Shown here: piece by piece, positions 50,001 through 58,917 of the stretch | Layout: every line of letters begins with the position of its first letter | How positions within the stretch are numbered: the first letter of the stretch is position 1 | Assembly (NCBI RefSeq): GCF_921293095.1 | Contig: NC_060259.1 | Coordinates: forward strand, 29,271,812-29,335,811 | Reading direction: 5' to 3' | Origin: Ischnura elegans | Taxonomy: Eukaryota > Arthropoda > Insecta > Odonata > Coenagrionidae | Length of the DNA stretch: 64,000 bases | Translations under genes and position numbers: made by a program | Notes under the pieces: generated by a model | The model's database searches: none | The model's input: only the letters and a program-made list of their open reading frames with translations | Told to the model about the DNA's origin: nothing

Positions 50001-53000
50001 AAAACTACACACGAGCCTTATTATTGGTTACATATCGGCTCCCAATTGCTGCGGAGCTGTATTGTTTTCCGCGTTTTGAAGCATCATTAATTTTTTCAAA
50101 GGCTAAATTAAATTCAATCGGCTTCTTCTTGTTCGAATTTGAGGTATTGCAATACATAAAGAACATTAGAAGCAGAGCGTCAGCATGCCAAAAGGGGATT
50201 CAAAATTACGACTCGAAGAATTTCGTAAGTCTTCAAAACCGATTCAATATGATCTCTCTTATCAGACGCTGCAAGGGAAGCATGGCGGTATTTTCAGGGG
50301 CCATCGAGTCATTGGATTGCTTACCGGTTTCAAATGAAAACGAAGCATTATTATGTGTGTAGTTCTGTGATGCCTCCAGATTTGATGATAAATTTTTCAT
50401 TTTCACGTCATAATAGTTGCGACCATTCCTTGGCTCACCTTAAAGAAAAAAATATAATTAGTAATAGTCATGTGAAGGAATGACGCATAGTTAATAGATA
50501 TACGGGGTACCTAGTGAAAATTCTGGTGAAAAAACCATAAAACATTAATATATATTAAGTTTCAGTTTTAAATTTGCTCGTATTCACAGTTATAACCACG
50601 AGAATCTTATACTCTTTTATTGTGCAAGGGAGAAGATATAATTCGAAAAAATGGAAGAGTTGTTTTGGAATGGTTTTTTTGAAAAAAAATATTGAATCAC
50701 TACCCCGAATACCATGCATCAGAATCAAAGTTCGCCGGAACGAAACTTTTAGTTTACTATCCAAAGGATAACGAATTCCCCACATCTTGCTTCATCAAAA
50801 TCACCCATGTCTTCGCCACTTGCTTGCATTTACATATCACATAAACACCCTAGTTTTAAAATTTTAACGGTTACTTTCGTTTCCGTGACGTGCGTTTTCG
50901 TTTGCGTCATTGAAATTAAATGTTTCTCCAAATTTTAAAATTATTTTTATAATGGTACATTTGGTATCAGATAAAATTCTCTACGTAGCCGATATGTTTT
51001 TATCCACTCAAGTGATAGGGATATATATTCCTTAATTTGGTTTTTAACTGTAGAAATATGGACGTTTTATAAATGTTTCATTGCAACTGACACTAAAGCA
51101 TTTTCTTTCACCTATTGTCTTAACGGGGGCAATGCAACCTCATAACCACGCTGTGAAATAAGAGAGAAGCGTGTCGTGTTGGAAAATTTTGCCGCAAGTG
51201 TTGGATAATATAAAACAGATATGTATCATTCATATTTCATTTTTTCGTGATAACTATTTTAAATAATCCTGCTGTTGTTAGGCATAATTTTTCATATCCT
51301 GCATATTGCATTATGCTTGGTAAAAGTGCATCTCAACTCTAAAAACTACACACGAGCCTTATTATTGGTTACATATCGGCTCCCAATTGCTGCCGAGCTG
51401 TATTGTGTTCCGCGTTTTGAAGCATCATTAATTTTTTCAAATGCTAAATTAAATTCAATCGGCTTCTTCTTGATCGAATTTGAGGTATTGCAATACATAA
51501 AGTACATTAGAAGCAGAGCGTAAGCATGCCAAAAGGGGATTCAAAATTACGACTCGAAGAATTTCATAAGTCTTCAAAACCGATTCAATATGATCTCTCT
51601 TATCAGACGCTGCAAGGGAAGCATGGCGGTATTTTCAGGGGCCATCGAGTCATTGGATTGCTTACCGGTTTCAAATGAAAACGAAGCATTATTATGTTTG
51701 TAGTTCTTTGATGCCTCCAGATTTGATGATAAATTTTTCATTTTCACGTCATAATAGTTGCGACCATTCCTTGGCTCACCTTAAAGAAAAAATTATAATT
51801 AGTAATAGTCATGTGAAGGAATGACGTGTAGTTAATTGGTATACGGGATACCTAGCAAATATTCTGGTGAAAAAACCATAAAAATTTACCTAATATATAG
51901 CAGTAGTTTTAATTTTGTTCGTAATCACACATATAACGACGAGAATCTTATGCTCTTCTATTGTGTCAGATAGAAATAATATTCGAAAAATTGGAAGAAA
52001 GGTTTTCGAATGGTGTTTTTGAAAAAAAATTGAATCACTACCTCAAATGCCGTTCATCTGAATCAAACTTCGATGGCACGAAACTTTTAGTTTTCTATCC
52101 AAAAAATAAGGAATTAACCACATCTTGCTTCATCGAAATCACCCATGTCTTCGCCACTTGCGTGCATTAACATATCACATTAACACCCCAGTTTTAAAAT
52201 TTTAACGGTTTCTTTCGTTTCCGTGACGTGCGTTTTCGGTTGCGTCACTGAAATGAAATAAGTATCGAAATTTTAAAAATATTTTTATAATGGTACATTT
52301 GGTATCAGATAACGTTATCTACTTAGATGAAATGTGTTTATTCACTCAAGTGATAGGGACATTTATTCCTCATTCGGTTTATTAATTGTAGAAATACGGA
52401 CGTTTTATAAATGTTTCATTGCAACTTACACTAAATCATTATCTTTCACCCATTGTCTTAATGGGGGCAATGCAACCTCATGACCATGCTGTGAAATAAG
52501 AGAGAAGCGTGTCGTGTTGGAATATTTGGCCGCAAGTGTTGGATAATATAAAACAGATATGTATCATTCATATTTCATTTTTTCGTGATAACTATTTTCA
52601 ATAATCCAGCTGTTCTTAGGCATTATTTTTCATATCCTGCATATTGCATTATGCTTGGTAAAAGTGCATCTCAACTCTAAAAACTACACACGAGCCTTAT
52701 TATTGGTTACATATCGGCTCCCAATTGCTGCGGAGCTGTATTGTTTTCCGCGTTTTGAAGCATCATTTATTTTTTCAAATGCTAAATTAAATTCAATCGG
52801 CTTCTTCTTGTTCGAATTTGAGGTATTGCAATACATAAAGAACATTAGAAGCAGAGCGTCAGCATGCCAAAAGGGGATTCAAAATTACGACTCGAAGAAT
52901 TTCATAAGTCTTCAAAACCGTTTAAATATGATCTATCTATCAGACGTTGCAAGTGAAGCAAGGCTGTATTTTAAGGGCCCATCCAGTCATTGGGTTGCTT

Positions 53001-56000
53001 ACCGGTTTCAAATGAAAACGAAGCATTATTATGTTTGTAGTTATGTGATGCCTCCAGATTTGATGATAAATTTTTCATTTTCACGTCATAATAGTTGCGA
53101 CCATTCCTTGGCTCACCTTAAAGAAAAAATTATAATTAGTAATAGTCATGTGAAGGAATGACGCATAGTTAATAGGTATACGGGATACCTAGTGAAAATT
53201 CTGGTGAAAAAACCATAAAACATTAATAATGTATTAAGTTTCAGTTTTAAATTTGCTCGTATTCACAGATATATCCACGAGAATCTTATACTCTTTTATT
53301 TTGCCAGGGAGAAGATATAATTCGAAAAAATGGAAGTATTTTTTTCGAATGGTTTTTTTGAAAAAAAAATTGAATCACTACCCCGAATACCATGCATCAG
53401 AATCAAAGTTCGCCGGAACGAAACTTTTAGTTTTCTATCCAAAGGATATGGAATTAACCACATCTTGCTTCATTAAAATCACGCATGCCTTCGCCACTTG
53501 CGTGCATTAACATACCAAGTTAACACCCCCGTTTTAAAATATTAACGGTTGCTTTTCGTTTCCGTGACGTGCGTTTTCGGTTGCGTCACTGAAATGAAAT
53601 AAGTATCGAAATTTTAAAAATATTTTCATAATGGTACATTTGGTATCAGATAACGTTATCTACTTAGATGAAATGTGTTTATTCACTCAAGTGATAGGGA
53701 CATTTATTCCTCATTCGGTTTATTAATGACGTGCGTTTTCGTTTGCGTCATTGAAATTAAATGTTTCTCCAAATTTTAAAATTATTTTTATAATGGTACA
53801 TTTGGTATCAGATAAAATTCTCTACGTAGCCGATATGTGTTTATCCACTCAAGTGATAGGGATATATATTCCTTAATTTGGTTTTTAACTGTAGAAATAC
53901 GGACGTTTTATAAATGTTTCATTGCAACTTACACTAAATCATTATCTTTCACCCATTGTCCTAATGGGGGCAATGCAACCTCATGACCATGCTGTGAAAT
54001 AAGAGAGAAGCGTGTCGTGTTGGAATATTTGGCCGCAAATGTTGGATAATTGAAAACAGATATATAACATTCTTATTTTATTTTTTCCTGATAACTATTT
54101 TAAATAATCATGCTGTTCTTAGGCATTATTTATCATTTCCTGCATATTGCATTATGCTTGGTAAAAGTGCATCTCTACTCTGAAAACTACACACGAGCGT
54201 TATTATTGGTTACATATCGGCTCCCAATTGCTGCCGAGCTGTATTGTTTTCCGCGTTTTGAAGCATCATTAATTTTTTCAAATGCTAAATTTAATTCAAT
54301 CGGCTTCTTCTTGATCGAATTAGTGGTATTGCAATACATAAAGAACATTAGAAGCAGGGCGTCAGCATTCCTAAACGTGATTCAAAATTACGACTCGAAG
54401 AATTTCATAAGTCTTCAAAACCGTTTAAATATGATCTATCTATCAGACGTTGCAAGTGAAGCAAGGCTTTTTTTTAAGGGGCCATCCAGTCATTGGATTG
54501 CTAACCGGTTTCAAGGGAAAAGGAAGCAATTGAATGGTTGTATTTGTGTGATGCCTCCTTATTTGATGTTAAGTTTTGAATTTTCACGTCATAAATGTTG
54601 TGTCCATTCCTTGGTTGACCTAAAAGAAAAAATAATAATTAGTAATAGTCATGTGAAGGAATGACGCATAGTTAAAAGGTATACGGGATACCTAGTGAAA
54701 ATTCTGGTGAAAAAACCATAAAACATTAATATATATTAAGTTTCAGTTTTAAATTTGCTCGTATTCACAGATATATCCACGAGAATCTTATACTCGTCTT
54801 TTGTGCCAGGGAGAAGATATTATTCGAAAAAATGGAAGTATTTTTTTCGAATGGTTTTTTTGAAAAAAATTGAATCACTACCCCGAATACCATGCATCAG
54901 AATCAAAGTTCGCCGGAACGAAACTTTTAGTTTCCTATCCAAAGGATCAGGAATTAACCACATCTTGCTTCATTAAAATCACGCATTCCTTCGCCACTTC
55001 TGTGCATTCACATACCACACTCACACCCCCGTTTTATTTTGAATTGTTGCTTTTTGTTTCTGTGACGTGTGTTTTCGATTTCGTAACTCAAAGAAATATG
55101 TGTCGAAATTTTAAAATTATTTTTATTATGGTGCATTTGGTATGAGATAAGATTCCCTACTTAGCCGAAATGTGTTTATCCACTCAAGTGATAGGGTCTG
55201 TTATTCCCCATTTCGGTGTTTAACTGTAGAAATACGGATGCATTACAAATGTTTCGTTGCCATTGAAACAAGAGCATGATCTTTCACCGCTTTTCTTAGT
55301 AGGGGCAATGCAATCTCATGACCATGCTGTGAAATAAGAGAAGCGTGTCGTGTTGGAAAGTTTGGCCGCAAGTGTTGGATAATAGTAAACAGATATATAT
55401 TATTCTTATACAATATTTCGTGATAATAATTGTAAATAATCCTTCTGGTCTTAGGCATTTTTTATCATATCCTTTAAATCACATAATTTTTAGTAAAAGT
55501 GCATCTCAACTCTTAAAAATACACAAGAGTCTTATTAATGGTTACATTTCGGCTCACAATGCTGCGTAGTTGTAACGTGTTCCGCATTTTAGAGTATCAT
55601 GTATTATTTAGTAATGAAATTTAATCTCAATCGGCTTCTTGATGTTTCTATTTGTGGTTTTGCAATACTTGACAGAAAATTAGAAGCAGAGCGTCAGCAT
55701 GCCTAAAGGTGATTCAAAATTACGAATCTAAGAATTTCATAAGTCTACAAAACCGTTTCAATATGATCTCTCTTATCAGACGCTGCAAGTGAAGCATGGC
55801 TGTATTTTAAGGGGCCATCGAGTCATTGGATTGCTTACCGGTTTCAAAGGAAAACGAAGCATTATTTTGTTTGTAGTTGTGTGATGCCTCCAGATTTGAT
55901 GATAAATTTTTCATTTTCACGTCATAATAGTTGTGTCCATCGCTTGGCTCACCTAAAAGAAAAAATTATTATTGCTAATAGTCATGTGAAGGAATGACGT

Positions 56001-57914
56001 ATAGTTAATTGGTATATGGGATACCTAGCAAAACTTCTGATGAAAAAACCATAAAAACTTACCTATATATGGCAGTAGTTTAAATTTTTCTCGTAATCAC
56101 ACATACAACCACGAAAATCTTATGCTCTTCTATTGTGTCAGAGAGAAATAATATTCGAAAAAATGGGAGGAAGTTTTCGGATGGTGTTTTTGAAAAATAA
56201 TTGAATCACTACCCCAAATACCATGCATCTGAATCAAACTTCGATGGCACGAAACATTTAGTTTTCTATCCAAAGGATAAGGAATTAACCACATCTTGCT
56301 TCATCAAAATTACCCATGCCTTCGCCACTTGCGTGCTTTCACATACCACATTAATACCCCAGTTTAAAAATTTTACGGTTCTTTTCGTTTCTGTGACGTG
56401 CGAGGTGATGTTCGAGTTAGACTCGGAGATCGTCCACGTGGAGATGAAAGGCCGAAGATTGGACACTTTGGAGAAATTGGAAATTTTGCAAGAAGGAGGC
56501 TTTTCACTAATGAATGAACAACTATTTTTTGGATATTCCCCACACCTGGCCATACCATTCCTGAAGTCCTCCACCCAATGACCTACACCCTTACCCAACT
56601 TCCCCTTCCACTATCACCCATCCGTTCTATATAAATACAACCAACCATTCATTATTGTACTTGATTATGACCTAACTGTCAAAACGCGTTGTACGGAAAA
56701 TAAACATGTGGAATATTGCCACATTTGTGATATTTTTAAAACTTAGAATGTCATTCCACTATATAACGCCTGCTTTTGTTACTAATATATAGCATTTTAA
56801 GTATTCGTTTTGCTCATATTCACAGATGTAACCACGAGAATCTTACACTCTTCTCCTGTACCAGGGAGAAGATATAATTCGAAAAAATGGAAGAAATATT
56901 TTCGAGTGGTTTTTTTGAAAAAAAAAATTGAATCGCTATCCCAAATACCCTGCATCAGAATCGAACTACGTTGGAACGAACATTTAGTTTTCTATCCAAT
57001 GGATGAGGAATTAACCAAATATTGCGTCCTCAACATGACTTATTTCTTCTAATGTTTTTGTATTCACATTTACATTCAGACAGGGTTGATTGGAGAGAGG
57101 TGAGGTAAGAGTGCAAAGGAATATCAAGTTAAAATTATTTTCTGAAGATACTTTTTGCACGATGTGGAAACCCTGGACGCGAAGGAAGCAGTGCGGCTAA
57201 TGGCTTGATTAGCTGGTTGCATTGGCACGGAGGAGAGTGGAGAGTTTAGTTTGGAATGGGTTTGAAGCAAAGAAACTTTAGGCATGGTGGGTGAAGAGCA
57301 GTAGCGGATACAGAAATAACTCAAGTGGGGCGCTAAAGATACCTTGTGTTACCTTTACTTTTATCGTAATTAAAAATAATAAAGTCACATGCAAAGTTTA
57401 AACAGGCTTTAGTTTAAGTTATTATGTAAAAATAAAATACAATGCCATCTTAAGATATAAAAAAGTTAGAACTGTGCTTTTGCATTGTTTGGAAATACGG
57501 TCCACCCCACAATTAGGGGCGCATCCCTGCGATAACCATCTATATCCGCCACTGATGAAGATGTTAAACATTCAGTAGAAATACCGAGGAGACTTCAGTG
57601 GAGACGAGGCTCCTTGTTGAGCGGGTTTTAAGCGGTAATGCTCTAAAAATTGTAGGGGGAATATTTTCAAGTAAGGTAGTGGCAGAAAGTATTATATGTA
57701 AACACAAAGATAGCGAATAGGCCTTATTTTGAGTTGAAGAGGTGAGTTCAATATTTCAAGACATTGATCAGGGCGATTAGAAATCATCTCCGGGTAAAAA
57801 AACTTGTACCGGTAGAGAAGAGAATGAAAGAATATTTCGTAACTTACTTTGGTCCGACAGGAGAACTCCCGTGACACAAAGAGCCACAGCGAGGATGAAA
57901 TGTCTTAGAGACAT
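31539..57914 (-). CDS. Secreted repeat protein gene: signal exon, 18 tandem 38-residue exons, PLP tail
   Basis: Predicted 20-exon gene. Exon 1 (57848-57914) gives ATG, a hydrophobic signal peptide and the donor A|GTAAGT, leaving phase 1. Eighteen 114-bp exons follow, each starting after a pyrimidine-rich AG, reading (x)GT-GAG-CCA..., and ending ACC-G|GTAAGC. They are therefore phase 1-1 and join as Gly. The tail exon (31539-32017) starts TG-GCA, also phase 1. Joined length is 2598 nt, 865 residues plus stop. Introns are 1.2-1.4 kb, intron 1 is 1.9 kb, and AATAAA lies 20 bp past the stop. The repeat is rich in Asn, Ser, Lys, His and Tyr, lacks Cys, and carries an N-glycosylation-type NLS motif, so a secreted or structural protein is inferred. 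I do not recognise the family. The model rests on splice signals and phase only, without transcript evidence. An alternative last exon start is at 32152. Confidence 0.72.
32100..32152 (-). CDS. Alternative last exon start with short acidic/proline tail
   Basis: The minus-strand acceptor TTATTTTCCATTTCAG|CG is stronger than that of the PLP exon and is retained in the inverted copy at about 63049-63050. In the gene's phase it reads a short HDEEPAPPASRTIQG tail, then TGA. In another phase (0) it stays open for about 53 codons across the PLP exon's acceptor. The 140 bp that follow differ by only one base between the two arms. It may be an alternative terminal exon. Confidence 0.35.
32884..32997 (-). 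CDS. Repeat exon 19 (last repeat)
   Basis: EPRSGHNYYDVK start, with the KND ending as in exon 15. The acceptor is CTTTTAG and the donor GTAAGC. It is the last repeat before the tail exon, about 0.87 kb downstream. Confidence 0.68.
34220..34333 (-). CDS. Repeat exon 18, Gln-24 type
   Basis: Gln at position 24 and Thr for Asn at position 15 (MKTLSS). The polypyrimidine tract is lengthened; the exon is unchanged in length. Confidence 0.7.
35563..35676 (-). CDS. Repeat exon 17, Lys-24 type with Tyr-26 to Asn
   Basis: Lys at position 24, with NNKHNN where the others have NYKHNN. Splice sites intact. Confidence 0.7.
36904..37017 (-). CDS. Repeat exon 16, Lys-24 type
   Basis: Lys at position 24; splice sites intact. 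Confidence 0.7.
38267..38380 (-). CDS. Repeat exon 15, His-24/KND type
   Basis: GHN at positions 5-7, His at 24, and KHKNDSFSFETG at the end instead of KHNNAS. The surrounding unit belongs to an older, more divergent flavour than its neighbours. Confidence 0.7.
39604..39717 (-). CDS. Repeat exon 14, His-24 type with silent changes
   Basis: His at position 24. Two private substitutions (AAA to AAG and TTA to TTG in the KNL stretch) are both synonymous in the proposed frame. Confidence 0.7.
40946..41059 (-). CDS. Repeat exon 13, Lys-24 type
   Basis: Lys at position 24; splice sites intact. Confidence 0.7.
42282..42395 (-). CDS. Repeat exon 12, His-24 type, consensus donor
   Basis: His at position 24. 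The donor here is GTAAGT, a perfect consensus, instead of GTAAGC. Confidence 0.7.
43626..43739 (-). CDS. Repeat exon 11, Gln-24 type
   Basis: Gln at position 24. The A-tract of the neighbouring pyrimidine stretch is one or two bases longer, but the exon itself is unchanged in length. Confidence 0.7.
44967..45080 (-). CDS. Repeat exon 10, Lys-24 type
   Basis: Lys at position 24; splice sites intact, open throughout. Confidence 0.7.
46303..46416 (-). CDS. Repeat exon 9, His-24 type
   Basis: His at position 24; splice sites intact. It shares a private intronic substitution just past the donor with the exon at 53003, pointing to common descent. Confidence 0.7.
47646..47759 (-). CDS. Repeat exon 8, Gln-24 type
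   Basis: Gln at position 24; splice sites intact. It is the partner of the exon at 50325-50438 in the 2.68-kb duplication. Confidence 0.7.
48987..49100 (-). CDS. Repeat exon 7, Lys-24 type
   Basis: Lys at position 24; splice sites intact. It is nearly identical, with its flanks, to the exon at 51666-51779. Confidence 0.7.
50325..50438 (-). CDS. Repeat exon 6, Gln-24 type
   Basis: Gln at repeat position 24, and a private Lys-to-Thr change at position 27 (NYTHNN). Splice sites are intact. Confidence 0.7.
51666..51779 (-). CDS. Repeat exon 5, Lys-24 type
   Basis: Lys at repeat position 24; intact GTAAGC donor and TTTAAG acceptor. It is part of the distal copy of the 2.68-kb duplicated pair. 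Confidence 0.7.
53003..53116 (-). CDS. Repeat exon 4, His-24 type
   Basis: EPRNGRNYYDVKMKNLSSNL start, His at repeat position 24, KHNNASFSFETG end. Intact acceptor and donor. It lies in the long 1.50-kb hybrid unit. Confidence 0.7.
53564..53890 (-). repeat. Intron segment present twice, in two flavours (hybrid unit)
   Basis: The segment from GACGTGCGTTTTCG to the AGGGACATTTATTCC/AGGGATATATATTCC box occurs first in the flavour ending ATTCCTCATTCGG, then again at once in the flavour ending TTCCTTAATTTGG. It accounts for the 1.50-kb spacing between exons 53003 and 54506. It is best explained by unequal exchange between two unit types. Confidence 0.8.
54506..54619 (-). CDS. Repeat exon 3 (most divergent, weakened donor)
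   Basis: This copy has about 15 differing codons (QPRNGHNIYDVKIQNLTSNK start) yet is still 114 bp and open. The acceptor is CTTTTAG. The donor is GTTAGC instead of GTAAGC, which may lower its use; skipping it would keep the frame because the exon is phase 1-1. Confidence 0.55.
55839..55952 (-). CDS. Repeat exon 2 (first repeat, divergent)
   Basis: The acceptor is TTTTAG and the donor ACCG|GTAAGC. Its start is EPSDGHNYYDVK where most copies have EPRNG, and it has Gln-Asn at repeat positions 28-29 (KQNNAS). It is one of the two most divergent left-arm copies, which fits its place at the array edge where homogenisation is weakest. Confidence 0.65.
56400..56581 (+). pseudogene. Retroelement protein C-terminus relic in intron 1
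   Basis: Plus-strand frame with FELDSEIVHVEMKGRRLDTL..., LMNEQLFFGYSPHL and a stop, antisense to the repeat gene. The KGRRLDTLEKLEI...NEQLFF pattern recalls C-terminal ends of Penelope-like retroelement proteins (recall only). AATAAA follows at about 56699. Against the inverted copy, most codon changes alter the residue, so the frame is not under selection. It is fused in frame to array sequence upstream. Confidence 0.35.
56800..57050 (-). repeat. Partial array unit without exon in intron 1
   Basis: Matches only the exon-free half of the 1.34-kb unit, from the TTAATTCCTC box to the TCACAGATGTAACCACGAG box. The mirror copy is at 59164-59420. It is a leftover of the array edge beyond the retroelement relic. 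Confidence 0.6.
57299..57554. mobile_element. hAT-like MITE in intron 1
   Basis: Ends CAGTAGCGGATA and TATCCGCCACTG are inverted repeats with one mismatch. Flanking 8-mers gtgaagag and atgaagat match at 6 of 8, as for a hAT target-site duplication. No coding content. Confidence 0.6.
57848..57914 (-). CDS. Exon 1 of the repeat gene: start codon and signal peptide
   Basis: The 67-nt exon encodes 22 codons plus one base. The N-terminus MSLRHFILAVALCVTGVLLS is a typical signal peptide: a short basic start, a hydrophobic core, then small residues before a polar DQ. The donor is AA|GTAAGT-like (A|GTAAGTTACG), a near-perfect consensus. Phase 1 fits the first repeat exon, making the split codon A+GT (Ser). 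It lies in the single-copy centre between the inverted arms, and no second copy exists in the window. An alternative in-frame read-through past the donor continues to about 57692, but it would discard the excellent splice site. Confidence 0.75.
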
Positions 57915-58010
57915 TTAGAAGCACGCTGGAAGAGACCTAAGAAACTAGAACTCGAGCACGAAGTAGAAGCTAGAACTTGAGCACAATCACTCGATGACCG
58001 ATGAATGTGT

Positions 58011-58039
58011 GACTGCTCTAGAACAGTCCCACTTTTATT
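58011..58039 (-). promoter_or_regulatory. Putative core promoter of the repeat gene
   Basis: On the minus strand a TATA-like AATAAAAG (58039-58032) lies about 25 bp upstream of an initiator-like GCAGTC (58016-58011). This would give a 5' UTR of about 100 nt before the ATG at 57914. CTAGAA is present on the plus strand at 57945, 57970 and 58018; the first two sit in a 15-bp segment repeated with one mismatch. The call is by sequence pattern and position only. Confidence 0.4.
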
Positions 58040-58588
58040 CTCTCTCGCCATTCCCGGAGTCGGTCAGCGCCCACTCTTTGCGTCCATCCCATCCGGTCTA
58101 CGCACACTATTTGCGTCAAGTGATCATATGACTCTTATTAGAAGTTCCAAGAAACAAATGGAGGATGACGTCGGGCTAAATAGCTTTGCAATGAATCGTA
58201 GCGTATTTGTTTTTTGCATCGAGCGTCTTCCGTTCACGTGTTTATACAATGATGACTTTGATTCCAAACAGTGGTAGAAATTGTAAATTCCGGCCGTTGG
58301 CGACGGTGTTGTGTTATTTGTAGGAAATTGTTGACGATGTAGATCTTTGGCTTGGTTCTCTCCTTTTAATGACGTTGATTGTGATTTATTTTGATTTCTG
58401 GTGGCGTCATTGGCTACTATAGTTACGTACTAATTTTTTCATTGCATCGAAAGATAAAAAAGCAATTGATGCGAGATATATTAGAATTTTTTATTCCATT
58501 CAACTCACTACTCAAATGAGAAATTTAATATGTATATCCTTGCATTTACATGAATCAAGAGAATTCCCATTTTGCTAAAAACAGAAAT

Positions 58589-58690
58589 TCTTTCAAATTT
58601 TCCTTGCAATGAAGGGAGTGTATTCGCAGGGCCGAGTAAAATACAGCCAGAGGACTATTTGAAATTAAAATTCAAGGAAAATTTGAAAGA
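58589..58690. repeat. 18-bp perfect inverted repeat at the arm junction
   Basis: 58589-58606 (TCTTTCAAATTTTCCTTG) and 58673-58690 are perfect reverse complements 66 bp apart. The second ends one base before the right arm begins at 58692. Such a hairpin may have seeded the inverted duplication. Confidence 0.75.
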
Positions 58691-58691
58691 T

Positions 58692-58917
58692 ATGCGCCTC
58701 TAATTGTGGGGTGGACCGTATTTCCAAACAATGCAAAAGCACAGTTCTAACTTTTTTATATCTTAAGATGGCATTGTATTTTATTTTTACATAATAACTT
58801 AAACTAAAGCCTGTTTAAACTTTGCATGTGACTTTATTATTTTTAATTACGATAAAAGTAAAGGTAACACAAGGTATCTTTAGCGCCCCACTTGAGTTAT
58901 TTCTGTATCCGCTACTG
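58692..58917. mobile_element. Truncated inverted copy of the intron-1 MITE
   Basis: Reverse complement of 57299-57524 with the same flanking 8-mer (ctcttcac). The inner 30 bp of the element are missing because the inverted-repeat breakpoint falls inside it. Confidence 0.7.

Larger units (their letters stand above)
47297..52654 (-). repeat. Recent 2.68-kb tandem duplication of a unit pair
   Basis: 47297-49975 and 49976-52654 read almost base for base the same, with only scattered differences, such as G for T in the exon at 50325 and one base near 48113. This is the youngest event in the array. Confidence 0.85.
32390..56400 (-). repeat. Tandem array of about 18 units of 1.34 kb
   Basis: Exon-to-exon spacings run 1333, 1503, 1337, 1341, 1338, 1341, 1343, 1336, 1341, 1344, 1336, 1342, 1337, 1363, 1341, 1343 and 1336 bp from 55.8 kb down to 32.9 kb. 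Differences are not multiples of 3, so the introns take indels freely, while the exon stays at 114 bp. At least three unit flavours can be told apart by intron markers and by residue 24 of the exon (His, Gln or Lys). They recur in a higher-order pattern of dimers (2.68 kb) and trimers (4.02 kb). Edge units at 54.5, 55.8, 38.3 and 32.9 kb are the most diverged, as expected for unequal crossing-over. Confidence 0.9.
31131..57524 (+). repeat. Left arm of giant asymmetric inverted repeat
   Basis: From 31131 the sequence matches the reverse complement of the window's right end (64000), and the match continues inward in order through tail exon, array and intron 1 to 57524. The arm holds 18 repeat exons against 3 on the right, so it is at least 26.4 kb versus at least 5.3 kb. 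Its outer limit is unknown because the partner runs off the window. Confidence 0.9.
57555..58588. other. Single-copy centre between the arms
   Basis: Holds exon 1 (minus strand) and its promoter. The remainder shows nothing recognisable. A plus-strand open frame at 58005-58277 lies over the promoter and has no supporting signals. Confidence 0.5.

Noticed and set aside
35794..50785. Minus-strand 76-codon frames in array units (starting WGIRYPLDSK or WLIPYPLDRK)
   Set aside because: On the gene's strand but without acceptor/donor pairs at their limits, and out of phase with the repeat exon. Low-complexity FFFKKT runs come from an A-tract. Treated as intron.
33872..55145. Plus-strand open frames of 128-191 codons in each array unit (starting with VKVHLNSKNYTRALLL)
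   Set aside because: They are broken by single-base indels in about half the units, depend on running through both splice sites of the minus-strand exon, and vary in length. The opposite strand has constant exon length, splice sites and matching phases.
32390..56400. A plain non-coding satellite array
   Set aside because: The invariant, phase-compatible 114-bp block with splice signals and a signal-peptide exon at the head argues for a gene. A satellite would not preserve this.
58005..58277. 90-codon plus-strand frame in the centre
   Set aside because: It lies antisense to the predicted promoter and 5' UTR, and has no acceptor, donor or recognised domain.
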